7,366 nucleotides of DNA. Origin: Streptosporangiaceae bacterium (GTDB lineage: Bacteria; Actinomycetota; Actinomycetes; Streptosporangiales; Streptosporangiaceae). The stretch lies in the NCBI GenBank assembly GCA_030039095.1, contig JASHQP010000743.1, positions 1 to 7,366 on the forward strand. Reading direction: 5' to 3'. The translations under genes were made by a program, and so were the position numbers. The notes beneath the pieces were generated by a model that saw only the letters and a list, made by a program, of their open reading frames with translations, searched no databases and had not been told where the DNA came from. Shown piece by piece: positions 1-5,456 of this stretch (position 1 is the stretch's first letter; each line of letters opens with the position of its first letter).

Positions 1-1728
1 GGGCTGCGCCACGGGCCCGGGCTGCGCGGCGGGCTCCTGCTCCGCCGCCGCCTCCACGTCCCCGCTGTGCAGCTCGTGCACGTACCTGCGGCCGCGCAGC
101 AGCGAGGCCACGGCGGCGATCAGGCAGGCGGCGATCGCGAAGTCGAACGCGATGTCCAGCCCGTGCTGGAACGGCGCGGAGATCAGCGAGGGGAAGAACG
201 TGTGCCCGGTGAGGTAGGCCGCGTGGCTGGCGGGCAGCTTGCTGATGACGTGCCCGAGCAGCGTCTGCACCGGGTTGTACCCGAGCAGCGCGGCGAACAT
301 GATCGAGACGGGCGGCAGCGCGGCGACGCGGGCCGCGTCCGCGTGCGGGACTCCCTGCGAGACCAGGCCGTGGTTGAGCGCGCTCGGCAGCGCAGCGGCC
401 AGTCCAAGGATGATCAGCGTGAAGAAGACGCCGATCGACAGCACCATGGCTGAGTTCTGGAACGTGGCGCTCATTCCGGCGCCGACGCCGCGCCGCTCGG
501 GCGGCAGGCTGTTCATGATCGCGGCGCGGTTCGGCGACGCGAACAGGCCCATGCCGATGCCGTTGAGCAGCAGGATGGCCGCGAACTGCCAGTACACGAA
601 GTCAACGGGCAGCACCTGCAGGAGTGCGAACGAGGCGGCGGCCAGGATCATGCCGCCGGTCGAGAATGGGCGGGCGCCAAACCGGTCGGACAGGTAGCCG
701 GAGAGCGGCCCGGCGATCAGGAAGCCGATGGTCAGTGGCAGCATCGCGATGCCCGCCCACAGCGGGGTCTCGCTGAAGCTGTAGCCGTGGATCGGCAGGT
801 AGATGCCCTGCAGCCAGATGATCAGGATGAACATCAGGCCGCCGCGGCCGAGGCTGGACAGCAGACTGGCCAGGTTTCCCGCGGTGAACGGGCGGATGCG
901 GAACAGGGCGAGGCGGAACATGGGCTCGGCGACCCGGGTCTCGATCACGCAGAACATCGCGAGGATCATGAGGCCACCGATGATCAGGCTGAGCACCAGC
1001 GGGCTGGTCCAGCCCATCGTGTGGCCGCCGTAGGGCTGGATCCCGTAGGTGATGCCGACGAGAACCGCGACCAGGCCGGCGCCGAAGGTCACGTTGCCCG
1101 CCCAGTCGAGCCTGGCCGGGCGGCGGATCCCCCGCTCCTGGAGCTTCAGGTAGGACCAGATCGTGCCGAGCACTCCGAACGGCACGGAAACCAGGAAGAC
1201 GTAGCGCCAGCTCAGCGGGCCGAGCACGCCGCCGAGCACGAGGCCGATGAACGAGCCCGCGATGGCGGCCACCTGGTTCAGCCCGAGCGCGAGGCCGCGC
1301 TCGTTTGCCGGGAAGGCGTCGGTGAGGATCGCGCTGGAGTTGGCCATCAGCATGGCCCCGCCGACCCCCTGCAGGATGCGCATGCAGATCAGCCACCAGG
1401 CCGCCGCTGTGCCGTGCAGCCAGGTCAGCGACAGCATGATGGAGAACAGGGCAAACAGCGCGAAGCCCAGATTGAACATCCGCACCCGGCCGAACATGTC
1501 GCCGAGCCGCCCGAAGCTGACCACCAGCACGGCAGTAACCACCAGGTAGCCCATGATCAGCCACAGCAGCAGGCTCGTGTTGCCTGGCTGCAGGGGATTC
1601 ACGCCGATGCCGCGGAAGATGTCGGGCAGCGCGATCAGCATGATGGAGGCGTTGATCGTGGCCATCAGCATGCCGATAGTGGTGTTCGACAGCGCGATCC
1701 ACTTGTAGTGCGCGGAACTGAGCGGCAT
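1..1728 (-). CDS. MFS drug exporter, DHA2 (EmrB/QacA-like) family, C-terminus cut by window edge
   Basis: This is a membrane proton-antiport exporter, probably for drugs or small metabolites; the substrate cannot be read from sequence. The reading frame is open from the ATG at 1728 to base 1 (576 codons), so the end lies outside the window. I translated it by hand. It contains many hydrophobic segments consistent with 14 TM helices. The first helix carries [13 protein letters not shown] near residues 23-35, the DHA2 position of LDxTIVNVALP. Motif A is GRLGDMFGR (73-81), a motif-B-like Arg is in [10 protein letters not shown] (115-124), and motif C antiporter glycines are in [10 protein letters not shown] (162-171). 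The tail after the last helix is Ala/Pro/Glu-rich. The start is supported by AGGGAGG about 7 bases upstream (within 1734-1742). It is transcribed away from the deacetylase. Family assignment is firm; the substrate is unknown. Confidence 0.93.
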   Translation of the reverse strand, partial: MPLSSAHYKWIALSNTTIGMLMATINASIMLIALPDIFRGIGVNPLQPGNTSLLLWLIMGYLVVTAVLVVSFGRLGDMFGRVRMFNLGFALFALFSIMLSLTWLHGTAAAWWLICMRILQGVGGAMLMANSSAILTDAFPANERGLALGLNQVAAIAGSFIGLVLGGVLGPLSWRYVFLVSVPFGVLGTIWSYLKLQERGIRRPARLDWAGNVTFGAGLVAVLVGITYGIQPYGGHTMGWTSPLVLSLIIGGLMILAMFCVIETRVAEPMFRLALFRIRPFTAGNLASLLSSLGRGGLMFILIIWLQGIYLPIHGYSFSETPLWAGIAMLPLTIGFLIAGPLSGYLSDRFGARPFSTGGMILAAASFALLQVLPVDFVYWQFAAILLLNGIGMGLFASPNRAAIMNSLPPERRGVGAGMSATFQNSAMVLSIGVFFTLIILGLAAALPSALNHGLVSQGVPHADAARVAALPPVSIMFAALLGYNPVQTLLGHVISKLPASHAAYLTGHTFFPSLISAPFQHGLDIAFDFAIAACLIAAVASLLRGRRYVHELHSGDVEAAAEQEPAAQPGPVAQP

Positions 1729-1792
1729 GGACGTCCTCCCTGAAGGGGCCTGCTGCCAGAGCAGATCAGCCCGTGACGGGGCAGCAAAGTGC

Positions 1793-1812
1793 TAGTTGCT
1801 TAATGCGAACTA
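1793..1812. promoter_or_regulatory. Operator-like inverted repeat upstream of the exporter
   Basis: TAGTT (1793-1797) and AACTA (1808-1812) form 5-bp inverted arms around a 10-bp centre. AACTA is followed at once by another overlapping ACTAA, so the AT-rich TTAGTTAGTT patch stands out in GC-rich DNA. MarR-family operators in front of actinobacterial EmrB-type exporters often read TAGTTGC...GCAACTA. The left arm continues as TAGTTGC, but the right arm is imperfect (GCGAACTA). The site is 65-85 bases from the exporter start, where a promoter would be expected. No marR-like gene is present in the window, so regulation by MarR is inference. Confidence 0.35.
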
Positions 1813-1844
1813 ACTAAGCTCCTAGCGTATTCCCTTCCCGGCCG

Positions 1845-2051
1845 TCATGCGAGCGCGCCTCGCTGCTGGCCGGCACGGTAACGCCAGGCGGCGGCCCCGC
1901 CGAAGATCAGCGTCCAGGCGACCAGGAACGTGATGTCGGCTGGGTGCAGGGCGTGGCCGGCGACGGCGGTGCGGATTCCGGGGAAAGCGTCCGGAAAAGC
2001 GGCGACACACCGGAGGGCCTGCTTCGTTTCCTGGGTCAATTCCCGCACCAT
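1845..2051 (-). pseudogene. Short ORF resembling the C-terminal tail of a membrane protein (possible gene remnant)
   Basis: The minus-strand frame encodes 68 residues from an ATG at 2051; an in-frame stop lies at 2064-2066. Residues from about 38 on (HPADITFLVAWTLIFGGAAA, then WRYRAGQQRG) read as one hydrophobic helix followed by a basic end. This is the usual look of the C-terminus of an ABC-2-type permease or similar integral membrane protein. Third codon positions are strongly G/C, especially after about residue 25, which supports past or present coding on this strand. The start is weak (only GGGA three bases upstream), and the first 25 residues look less natural. It could be the 3' remnant of a lost permease gene or a genuine small one-TM protein. 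It lies on the same strand as the exporter, 116 bases upstream of it. Confidence 0.4.
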
Positions 2052-2073
2052 GATCCCGATGACTTACAAAGCG

Positions 2074-2091
2074 GCACGTGTCGGGACGTGC
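2074..2091. promoter_or_regulatory. Inverted repeat GCACGT-N6-ACGTGC upstream of the deacetylase
   Basis: Perfect 6-bp arms GCACGT (2074-2079) and ACGTGC (2086-2091) flank GTCGGG. The left arm overlaps a CACGTG palindrome. It sits 53 bases before the deacetylase start, in a suitable place for a dimeric regulator. I could not identify a convincing -35/-10 pair nearby. Function is inferred from position only. Confidence 0.3.
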
Positions 2092-2144
2092 GGCAATTGG
2101 GGCGCTGGGGTCGTAATGCGGCGCTCATTGCGCTGGGGGTGCCC

Positions 2145-2987
2145 ATGACCGGGGTGACGCCGGATGGCGACGCGGGTTCGGTTACGTTCGTAAACCGCCG
2201 ACGAGTCCTTCTGGCCGTCGGCGGCATCGTGCTGACCAGCGTGCCCGCCGCCCGGTTCGGCCAGGGTCAGCCGGCCAAGGCCGCCACTCGGCGTCGCGTT
2301 GCGGCTAAGCACACTGATGCGGCTAAGCACACTGATGAGGCTAAGCACACTGATGAGGTTCATCGTGACGTGCCCGCTTATACGATCCCTTCCTATCCGC
2401 TCGATCAGCCGCTTTACTACATCAGCGATGCCGACAAGGCGATTGCGCTGACAATCGACGACGGCCCCGATCCCGTCTACACGCCGCAGGTCCTGAGCGT
2501 GCTGCACAAATACAACGTCACCGCTACGTTCTCCATGATCGGTGAGCACGTGGCGGCCTATCCGCAGCTGGCCCGGGCGGTTCACGAGGCCGGGCACAAG
2601 ATCTGCAACCACACCTGGACGCATTCCGACCTCGTCGGCATGCGGGTACCCGGGGTGCGCGACGAGCTGACCCGGGCCGGCGACGCGATCCACGCCGCGA
2701 CCGGCGTGCACCCCGTCCTGTTCCGCGCGCCGTACGGTGCGTGGTCTCACGCCGTGATCAGGCAGTGTGAGCGGATGAAGATGGTCCCGCTGGACTGGTC
2801 GGTCGATCCGCGCGACTGGTCGCAGCCGGGGGTGCGCAAAATCGTCAGGAACATCATGAGGAACACCCAGCCCGGATCGATCATCCTCGAGCACGACGGC
2901 GGCGGAAACCGGTCCGAGACGGTCGCGGCGCTGCGCATCGTCCTGCCCCGGCTGCTGGACGAGGGCTACCGCTTCGAAACCCCGTGA
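2145..2987 (+). CDS. Secreted polysaccharide deacetylase (NodB domain, carbohydrate esterase family 4)
   Basis: This is a metal-dependent N-deacetylase, likely acting outside the cytoplasm on an N-acetylated sugar polymer such as peptidoglycan or chitin. The 280-residue protein starts at 2145, supported by a G-run (2135-2139) five bases upstream; a longer in-frame ORF from 1944 is open but lacks such support. NRRRVLLAVGG (17-27) followed by hydrophobic residues and AKA (44-46) looks like a Tat signal with an AxA cleavage site. A charged linker with three repeats follows. The catalytic domain has all five NodB motifs: TIDDGP (103-108, with D105 the likely base and D106 a metal ligand), HTWTH (156-160, metal histidines), RAPYG (194-198), the DW-containing motif 4 (LDWSVDPRDW, 216-225) and LEH (248-250). 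It is therefore predicted active. The gene appears to be monocistronic. The polymer substrate is not readable from sequence. Confidence 0.93.
   Translation: MTGVTPDGDAGSVTFVNRRRVLLAVGGIVLTSVPAARFGQGQPAKAATRRRVAAKHTDAAKHTDEAKHTDEVHRDVPAYTIPSYPLDQPLYYISDADKAIALTIDDGPDPVYTPQVLSVLHKYNVTATFSMIGEHVAAYPQLARAVHEAGHKICNHTWTHSDLVGMRVPGVRDELTRAGDAIHAATGVHPVLFRAPYGAWSHAVIRQCERMKMVPLDWSVDPRDWSQPGVRKIVRNIMRNTQPGSIILEHDGGGNRSETVAALRIVLPRLLDEGYRFETP
2301..2354 (+). repeat. Three tandem 18-bp repeats inside the deacetylase linker
   Basis: Three in-frame 18-bp units begin at 2301, 2319 and 2337. The first two are identical (GCGGCTAAGCACACTGAT) and the third differs by one base (GAGGCT...). They encode the hexapeptide A/E-A-K-H-T-D three times between the signal peptide and the NodB domain. 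A fourth unit, beginning GAGGTTCATCGTGAC, looks like a degenerate copy. Near-identity at DNA level suggests recent slippage expansion. The likely role is a flexible spacer or a wall-associating stretch, which is inference. Confidence 0.85.
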
Positions 2988-3017
2988 TCACGGCGTTTCT
3001 GCGGCTGGCTGGCCCCG

Positions 3018-3044
3018 CGGCCACCGGGTTCCCGTGGGCGGCCG
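3018..3044 (+). terminator. Possible GC-rich hairpin after the deacetylase
   Basis: CCACCGGG and CCCGTGG (3021-3037) can pair with a two-base loop and one bulge, and flanking GGCC copies (3018-3021 and 3039-3042) could extend the stem. There is no T-tract, as is common for actinobacterial terminators. It lies about 30 bases past the stop codon. Support is structural only. Confidence 0.3.
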
Positions 3045-3057
3045 TTAGGTTCTGTAT

Positions 3058-3420
3058 ATGGCGGGGGCAAACGTAGAACTCCAGGTCGGGGATCGGGTGG
3101 TGCGCATCTCCAGCCCGGACCGGGTGTATTTCCCGGCGCGCGGCGAGACCAAGCGGGACCTCGCGCGCTACTACCTCCCGGTCGGCGACGGCATCGTGCG
3201 CGCGGCGGGAGCGGCCGTGCATGATGCACCGCTTCCCGGATGGGGTGGCCGGCGAGAAGGTGCATCAGAAGCGGGTTCCGAGCGGGGCGCCGCCGTGGCT
3301 GGAGACCGTGCGGGTGTTCCACCCGTGGAATTCCCGCCGGGCGGACACCGAGCGACCCGACGAATGGCGCATCGACCCGGATCCGATGCCAAGCTGCGGG
3401 TACGGCACGGTGCGCCGGGT
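3058..3420 (+). pseudogene. Decayed LigD-type polymerase domain (non-homologous end-joining primase-polymerase)
   Basis: The intact ancestor would be an AEP-family DNA/RNA polymerase of about 300 residues working with Ku and LigD in bacterial end joining. Residues from the ATG at 3058 (VELQVGDRVVRISSPDRVYF, then TKRDLARYYLPVGDGIVRA) match the family N-terminus. At 3205 the frame breaks: GCG-G-CGG-GAG replaces the expected GCG-CTG-CGG-GAG, a two-base loss. The match resumes in the +2 frame as RERPCMMHRFPDGVAGEKVH and on to APPWLETVRV (to 3316). It then jumps directly to FHPWNSRRADTERPDEWRID (from 3317); family members carry roughly 30 more residues there, so an in-frame deletion is likely. Similarity stops near VRRV (about 3420), so the DNA for the C-terminal half is gone. 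The DxD motif reads RIDPDP. A bona fide gene with this layout is very unlikely. Family comparison is from memory, not alignment. Confidence 0.85.
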
Positions 3421-3505
3421 CGGACCGCGACGGCCTCGACTGAGCGGCAGACGTTTGCAAATGCCCGCCTCTACGATGGCCCCGTCGGCCACGTCGCGAG
3501 GGAAG

Positions 3506-3519
3506 TATGGGCGCCCATA
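3506..3519. promoter_or_regulatory. 14-bp perfect palindrome over the MurG-like start codon
   Basis: TATGGGCGCCCATA reads the same on both strands and includes the ATG at 3507-3509. The ribosome-binding sequence GAGG is at 3498-3501, just outside. It could fold in mRNA and affect initiation, or be bound by a dimeric protein. With no loop, an RNA hairpin would sacrifice inner pairs. It may also be chance. Confidence 0.3.
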
Positions 3520-4694
3520 GTGCGAAGCACGTCGGGGGAGTTCGGATCATCGTCACCGGGGGCGGAACAGGGGGTCACACCTACCCGGCTCTGACCACGA
3601 TCCGTGAGCTCCGCGCCCGGTTCGCCGAGAGCGGGACCCACGCGCAGTTCCTGTGGGTCGGCGTGGCCAGCGGCCTCGAGGCCAGGATCTGCCGCCAGGA
3701 GCACATACCGTTCAAGGCGATCACCACCGGCAAGCTGCGCCGCTCACCGAGTCCCCGGGAGCTGGCCAGGAACGTCGCCGACGCGTTCCGGATCCCGATG
3801 GGGGTTCTGCAGGCGTTTGGCATCGTGCTGCGGGCCAGGCCCGACGTGGTGCTGTCGACGGGCGGGTATGTCTGCGTGCCGATCGGCGTCGCCGCGTGGG
3901 TGCTGCGCCGTCCGCTGATCATGCACGAGCAGACCAGCACGGTCGGGCTGGCCAACCGGATCCTGGCCCGGCTGGCGACGCGCGTGCTGCTCAGTCACGA
4001 GGCCTCGATCGAGCGCCTGCCCGCGCGGGCCCGGCGGCGGGCAGTGGTTACCGGCAACCCCATCCGGCCGGAGGTACTGGCCGGCGACCCGACCAGGGGA
4101 CGAGCATCGTACGGGAGCAACGCGCAGCCGCCGCTTGTCCTGGTGACCGGAGGTGCGACTGGTGCGCTGCAGGTCAACGACCTGGTCGCGGGAGTCCTGC
4201 CGGATGTGCTGCCGTACTGCTACATGCTGCACCAGTCCGGCGAGTACGGCTTTGCCCGGGCGTGCGAGGCCGCGGCGGCCCTGCCGGCGGCGGTGGCCGG
4301 CCGCTACCGGGTGGTCGACTACATCCACGATGAGCTTCCCGACGTCCTGGCCGCCGCCGACGTGGTCGTCAGCCGCAGCGGCGCCAGCACCACGGCCGAA
4401 CTGACCGGGCTGGGCAAGGCCGCCATTCTCGTCCCGCTGGTGCCCACCGGCGGTGACGAGCAGCGCCGCACGGCCCGGTACCTGGACGAGGCCGGCGCCG
4501 CCCGGATGCTCACCGGCGCCGACGCCACGCCGGACCGCCTGCGCTACGAGCTGCTCGAGCTGCTTCAGGACGCCGGAGAGCGCAGCGCCATGGCGGCCAA
4601 GGCCCGCGAGCACGGCCGTCCGGACGCCGCCAGCCGGGTCGCCCAGGAGATCATCGGCGCCCTTGGCAGGAAAGCTGTCCGGCAGCGCCGCTGA
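3507..4694 (+). CDS. MurG-like UDP-GlcNAc-type glycosyltransferase (GT-B fold, GT28), divergent paralogue
   Basis: MurG transfers GlcNAc from UDP-GlcNAc to lipid I at the inner face of the membrane. This 395-residue protein has the same two-domain plan. The N-domain has the glycine-rich loop GGGTGGHTYPA (18-28, with H24 at the catalytic-loop His position), STGGYV (117-122), and MHEQTSTVGLANRILARLA (139-157), the MurG IHEQN region. GNPIR (183-187) ends the domain. The C-domain has TGGATGALQVND (214-225), where MurG normally has GGSQGA, then HQSG (242-245), SRSGASTTAE (289-298, with E298 at the ribose-binding Glu position) and GGDEQRRTA (315-323), where MurG usually has NHQ/DHQ..NA. The start at ATG 3507 is supported by GAGG five bases upstream. 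It lies outside any mur/fts cluster, so it is more likely an accessory glycosyltransferase than the essential MurG. A 48-bp gap leads to a HAD remnant that probably was its operon partner. Confidence 0.85.
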   Translation: MGAHSAKHVGGVRIIVTGGGTGGHTYPALTTIRELRARFAESGTHAQFLWVGVASGLEARICRQEHIPFKAITTGKLRRSPSPRELARNVADAFRIPMGVLQAFGIVLRARPDVVLSTGGYVCVPIGVAAWVLRRPLIMHEQTSTVGLANRILARLATRVLLSHEASIERLPARARRRAVVTGNPIRPEVLAGDPTRGRASYGSNAQPPLVLVTGGATGALQVNDLVAGVLPDVLPYCYMLHQSGEYGFARACEAAAALPAAVAGRYRVVDYIHDELPDVLAAADVVVSRSGASTTAELTGLGKAAILVPLVPTGGDEQRRTARYLDEAGAARMLTGADATPDRLRYELLELLQDAGERSAMAAKAREHGRPDAASRVAQEIIGALGRKAVRQRR

Positions 4695-4742
4695 CCGCAG
4701 CCACATCGCAGCGCTGGAGTACTGACCGGAGTCCAAACGCCG

Positions 4743-4985
4743 ATGATCCGCTACCTGTTCTTCGGCTTCTTCGGAACTCTCGTCCGCTATGACAGGGAGA
4801 TTCGCGCAACACGATCTCCCAGACTGCCGCGTTCGCCCGCGGGCTGGGCTGCACCGCGAGTGAAGCCGACCTGGCACACCACTGGCGGCCGTGTGGCGTG
4901 AGCTGGAAAGGGGGGGAGTATGCCGACGACCGTAACCTGACCTCATTCAGGTCCTGGCTTCAGATCTCGCTGGACCAGGGCTGCG
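4743..4985 (+). pseudogene. Remnant of a HAD-superfamily hydrolase N-terminus
   Basis: Intact HAD phosphatases start with hhhhDxxGTL. Here the ATG at 4743, with GGAG at 4728-4731, gives MIRYLFFGFFGTLVRYD: the motif is clear, but the nucleophile Asp codon is GGC (Gly, 4764-4766). After GAC at 4791-4793 the sensible frame shifts by one base in AGGGAG, continuing as GDSRNTISQTAAF and ARGLGCTASEADLAHHW. At about 4888 TGGCGGCCG appears in place of an expected TGGCGGGCCG, and the next frame gives AVWRELER. A run of seven G (4910-4916) then returns to the frame reading GEYADDRNLTSFRSWLQISL, which could be cap-domain sequence. Nothing HAD-like is seen after about 4985, so the motifs II-IV are lost. 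The end is approximate and overlaps the minus-strand gene. It is inferred to be a former operon partner of the MurG-like gene. Confidence 0.7.
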
Positions 4986-5188
4986 GCTGCCGCTCCCAGC
5001 CCCACGCCCACTGCCAGGCACGCGACCCATATGTCAGCCGGGACGACGGGCTCGGCACTCAGTCCGCCCGGATGGGCGAGGCTCACCGTGATGTAGAGGT
5101 TGAGAACGCTGGTAACGAGCCATCCCAGGCCTATGCCGATCAGGCACCCGCTAACGAAGGCCACCCATCGCCGCGCGCTTACAGTCAT
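4943..5188 (-). CDS. Small two-TM membrane protein of unknown function
   Basis: I do not recognise this protein. From the ATG at 5188 it has 81 residues. Two hydrophobic segments are visible, about residues 8-35 (RWVAFVSGCLIGIGLGWLVT onward) and 53-73 (IWVACLAVGVGLGAAAAALV), joined by a short polar loop. A basic SARR before the first segment suggests a cytoplasmic N-terminus. The last residues, LVQRDLKPGPE, are cytoplasmic by that model. The start is uncertain: GTG at 5197 is also possible, and the frame is open further to a TTG at 5296, but that extension is charged and unlike the rest. No strong ribosome-binding site is visible. The 3' end overlaps HAD-remnant sequence on the other strand. 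It is transcribed divergently from the TIR-like/HEAT gene, 268 bases apart. Confidence 0.6.
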   Translation of the reverse strand: MTVSARRWVAFVSGCLIGIGLGWLVTSVLNLYITVSLAHPGGLSAEPVVPADIWVACLAVGVGLGAAAAALVQRDLKPGPE

Positions 5189-5324
5189 GAGAATCACTTG
5201 TCCCGTCTGGATGGGCGGATCGGGACGGACACCCGACCCCGAACCGCGCCGTTCCGCGCCCAATTCGGCGCATTTCAGCCCAGGATCGTCAGCCAATCAC
5301 AACAAAAGTCGAGATGATCATGAA

Positions 5325-5354
5325 TTGCGGCGATCGTAAGGTGAAAACTAGGCG
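5325..5354 (+). promoter_or_regulatory. Candidate sigma-70-type promoter of the TIR-like/HEAT gene
   Basis: TTGCGG (5325-5330) and TAGGCG (5349-5354) are separated by 18 bases, close to the actinobacterial vegetative pattern TTGACN-N17/18-TAGRRT. The local DNA is unusually A-rich (GTGAAAACTA). A start of transcription near 5361 would leave a leader of about 95 bases. No experimental support is available. Confidence 0.4.
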
Positions 5355-5357
5355 TGA

Positions 5358-5399
5358 CTCTCGTTGAGCGGGACGAGAGCCAGGGGCTGGCACTAGTGC
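5358..5399 (+). repeat. Three consecutive inverted repeats in the leader of the TIR-like/HEAT gene
   Basis: CTCTCGT (5358-5364) pairs with ACGAGAG (5373-5379) around an 8-base loop. GCCAG (5379-5383) pairs with CTGGC (5387-5391) around GGG. GCACTAGTGC (5390-5399) is a perfect 10-bp palindrome. All lie between the candidate promoter and the ribosome-binding site GGAG (5444-5447). They could be operator sites or a folded leader. The cluster is directly visible; its function is unknown. Confidence 0.45.
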
Positions 5400-5456
5400 T
5401 GGGGGGCCCGACAGCCGTGATCGTCTCCTCAGCCATCCGCAGAGGAGTGATCCAGG

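Noticed and set aside
787..1743. Long plus-strand ORF of 318 codons opposite the exporter
   Set aside because: Its product is a Gln/His/Asp/Arg-rich string without fold-like pattern. The minus strand here has clear MFS motifs, so this is an antisense shadow of GC-rich DNA.
1944..2144. 67-residue N-terminal extension of the deacetylase from an earlier start
   Set aside because: The extension would place the Tat-like signal in mid-protein, and it overlaps coding-like sequence of the other strand. The start at 2145 has a ribosome-binding site and puts the signal at the N-terminus.
2301..2354. CRISPR-like array
   Set aside because: The 18-bp units are directly adjacent with no spacers and stay in frame within a protein, so they are a coding tandem repeat.
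2064..2894. Minus-strand ORF opposite the deacetylase
   Set aside because: It is a shadow; the plus strand carries all five NodB motifs.
3205..3211. Programmed frameshift in the LigD-like gene
   Set aside because: There is no slippery heptamer, and the gene also has an internal deletion and a missing 3' half, so decay explains it better.
3058..3594. Plus-strand ORF of 178 codons as an intact gene
   Set aside because: Only the first 49 residues match the LigD polymerase family. After 3205 the frame is nonsense, and the family match moves to another frame.
3744..4946. Minus-strand ORF of 400 codons opposite the MurG-like gene
   Set aside because: It is the antisense of a well-supported glycosyltransferase and shows no motifs of its own.
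5189..5296. 36-residue N-terminal extension of the two-TM protein from a TTG start
   Set aside because: The extension is charged and compositionally unlike the rest, and TTG is a rare start. The ATG at 5188 gives a typical membrane N-terminus with basic residues.
4898..5317. Plus-strand ORF of 139 codons as an independent gene
   Set aside because: Its first 30 residues read as part of the HAD remnant, and the rest is a shadow of the two-TM gene and the intergenic region.
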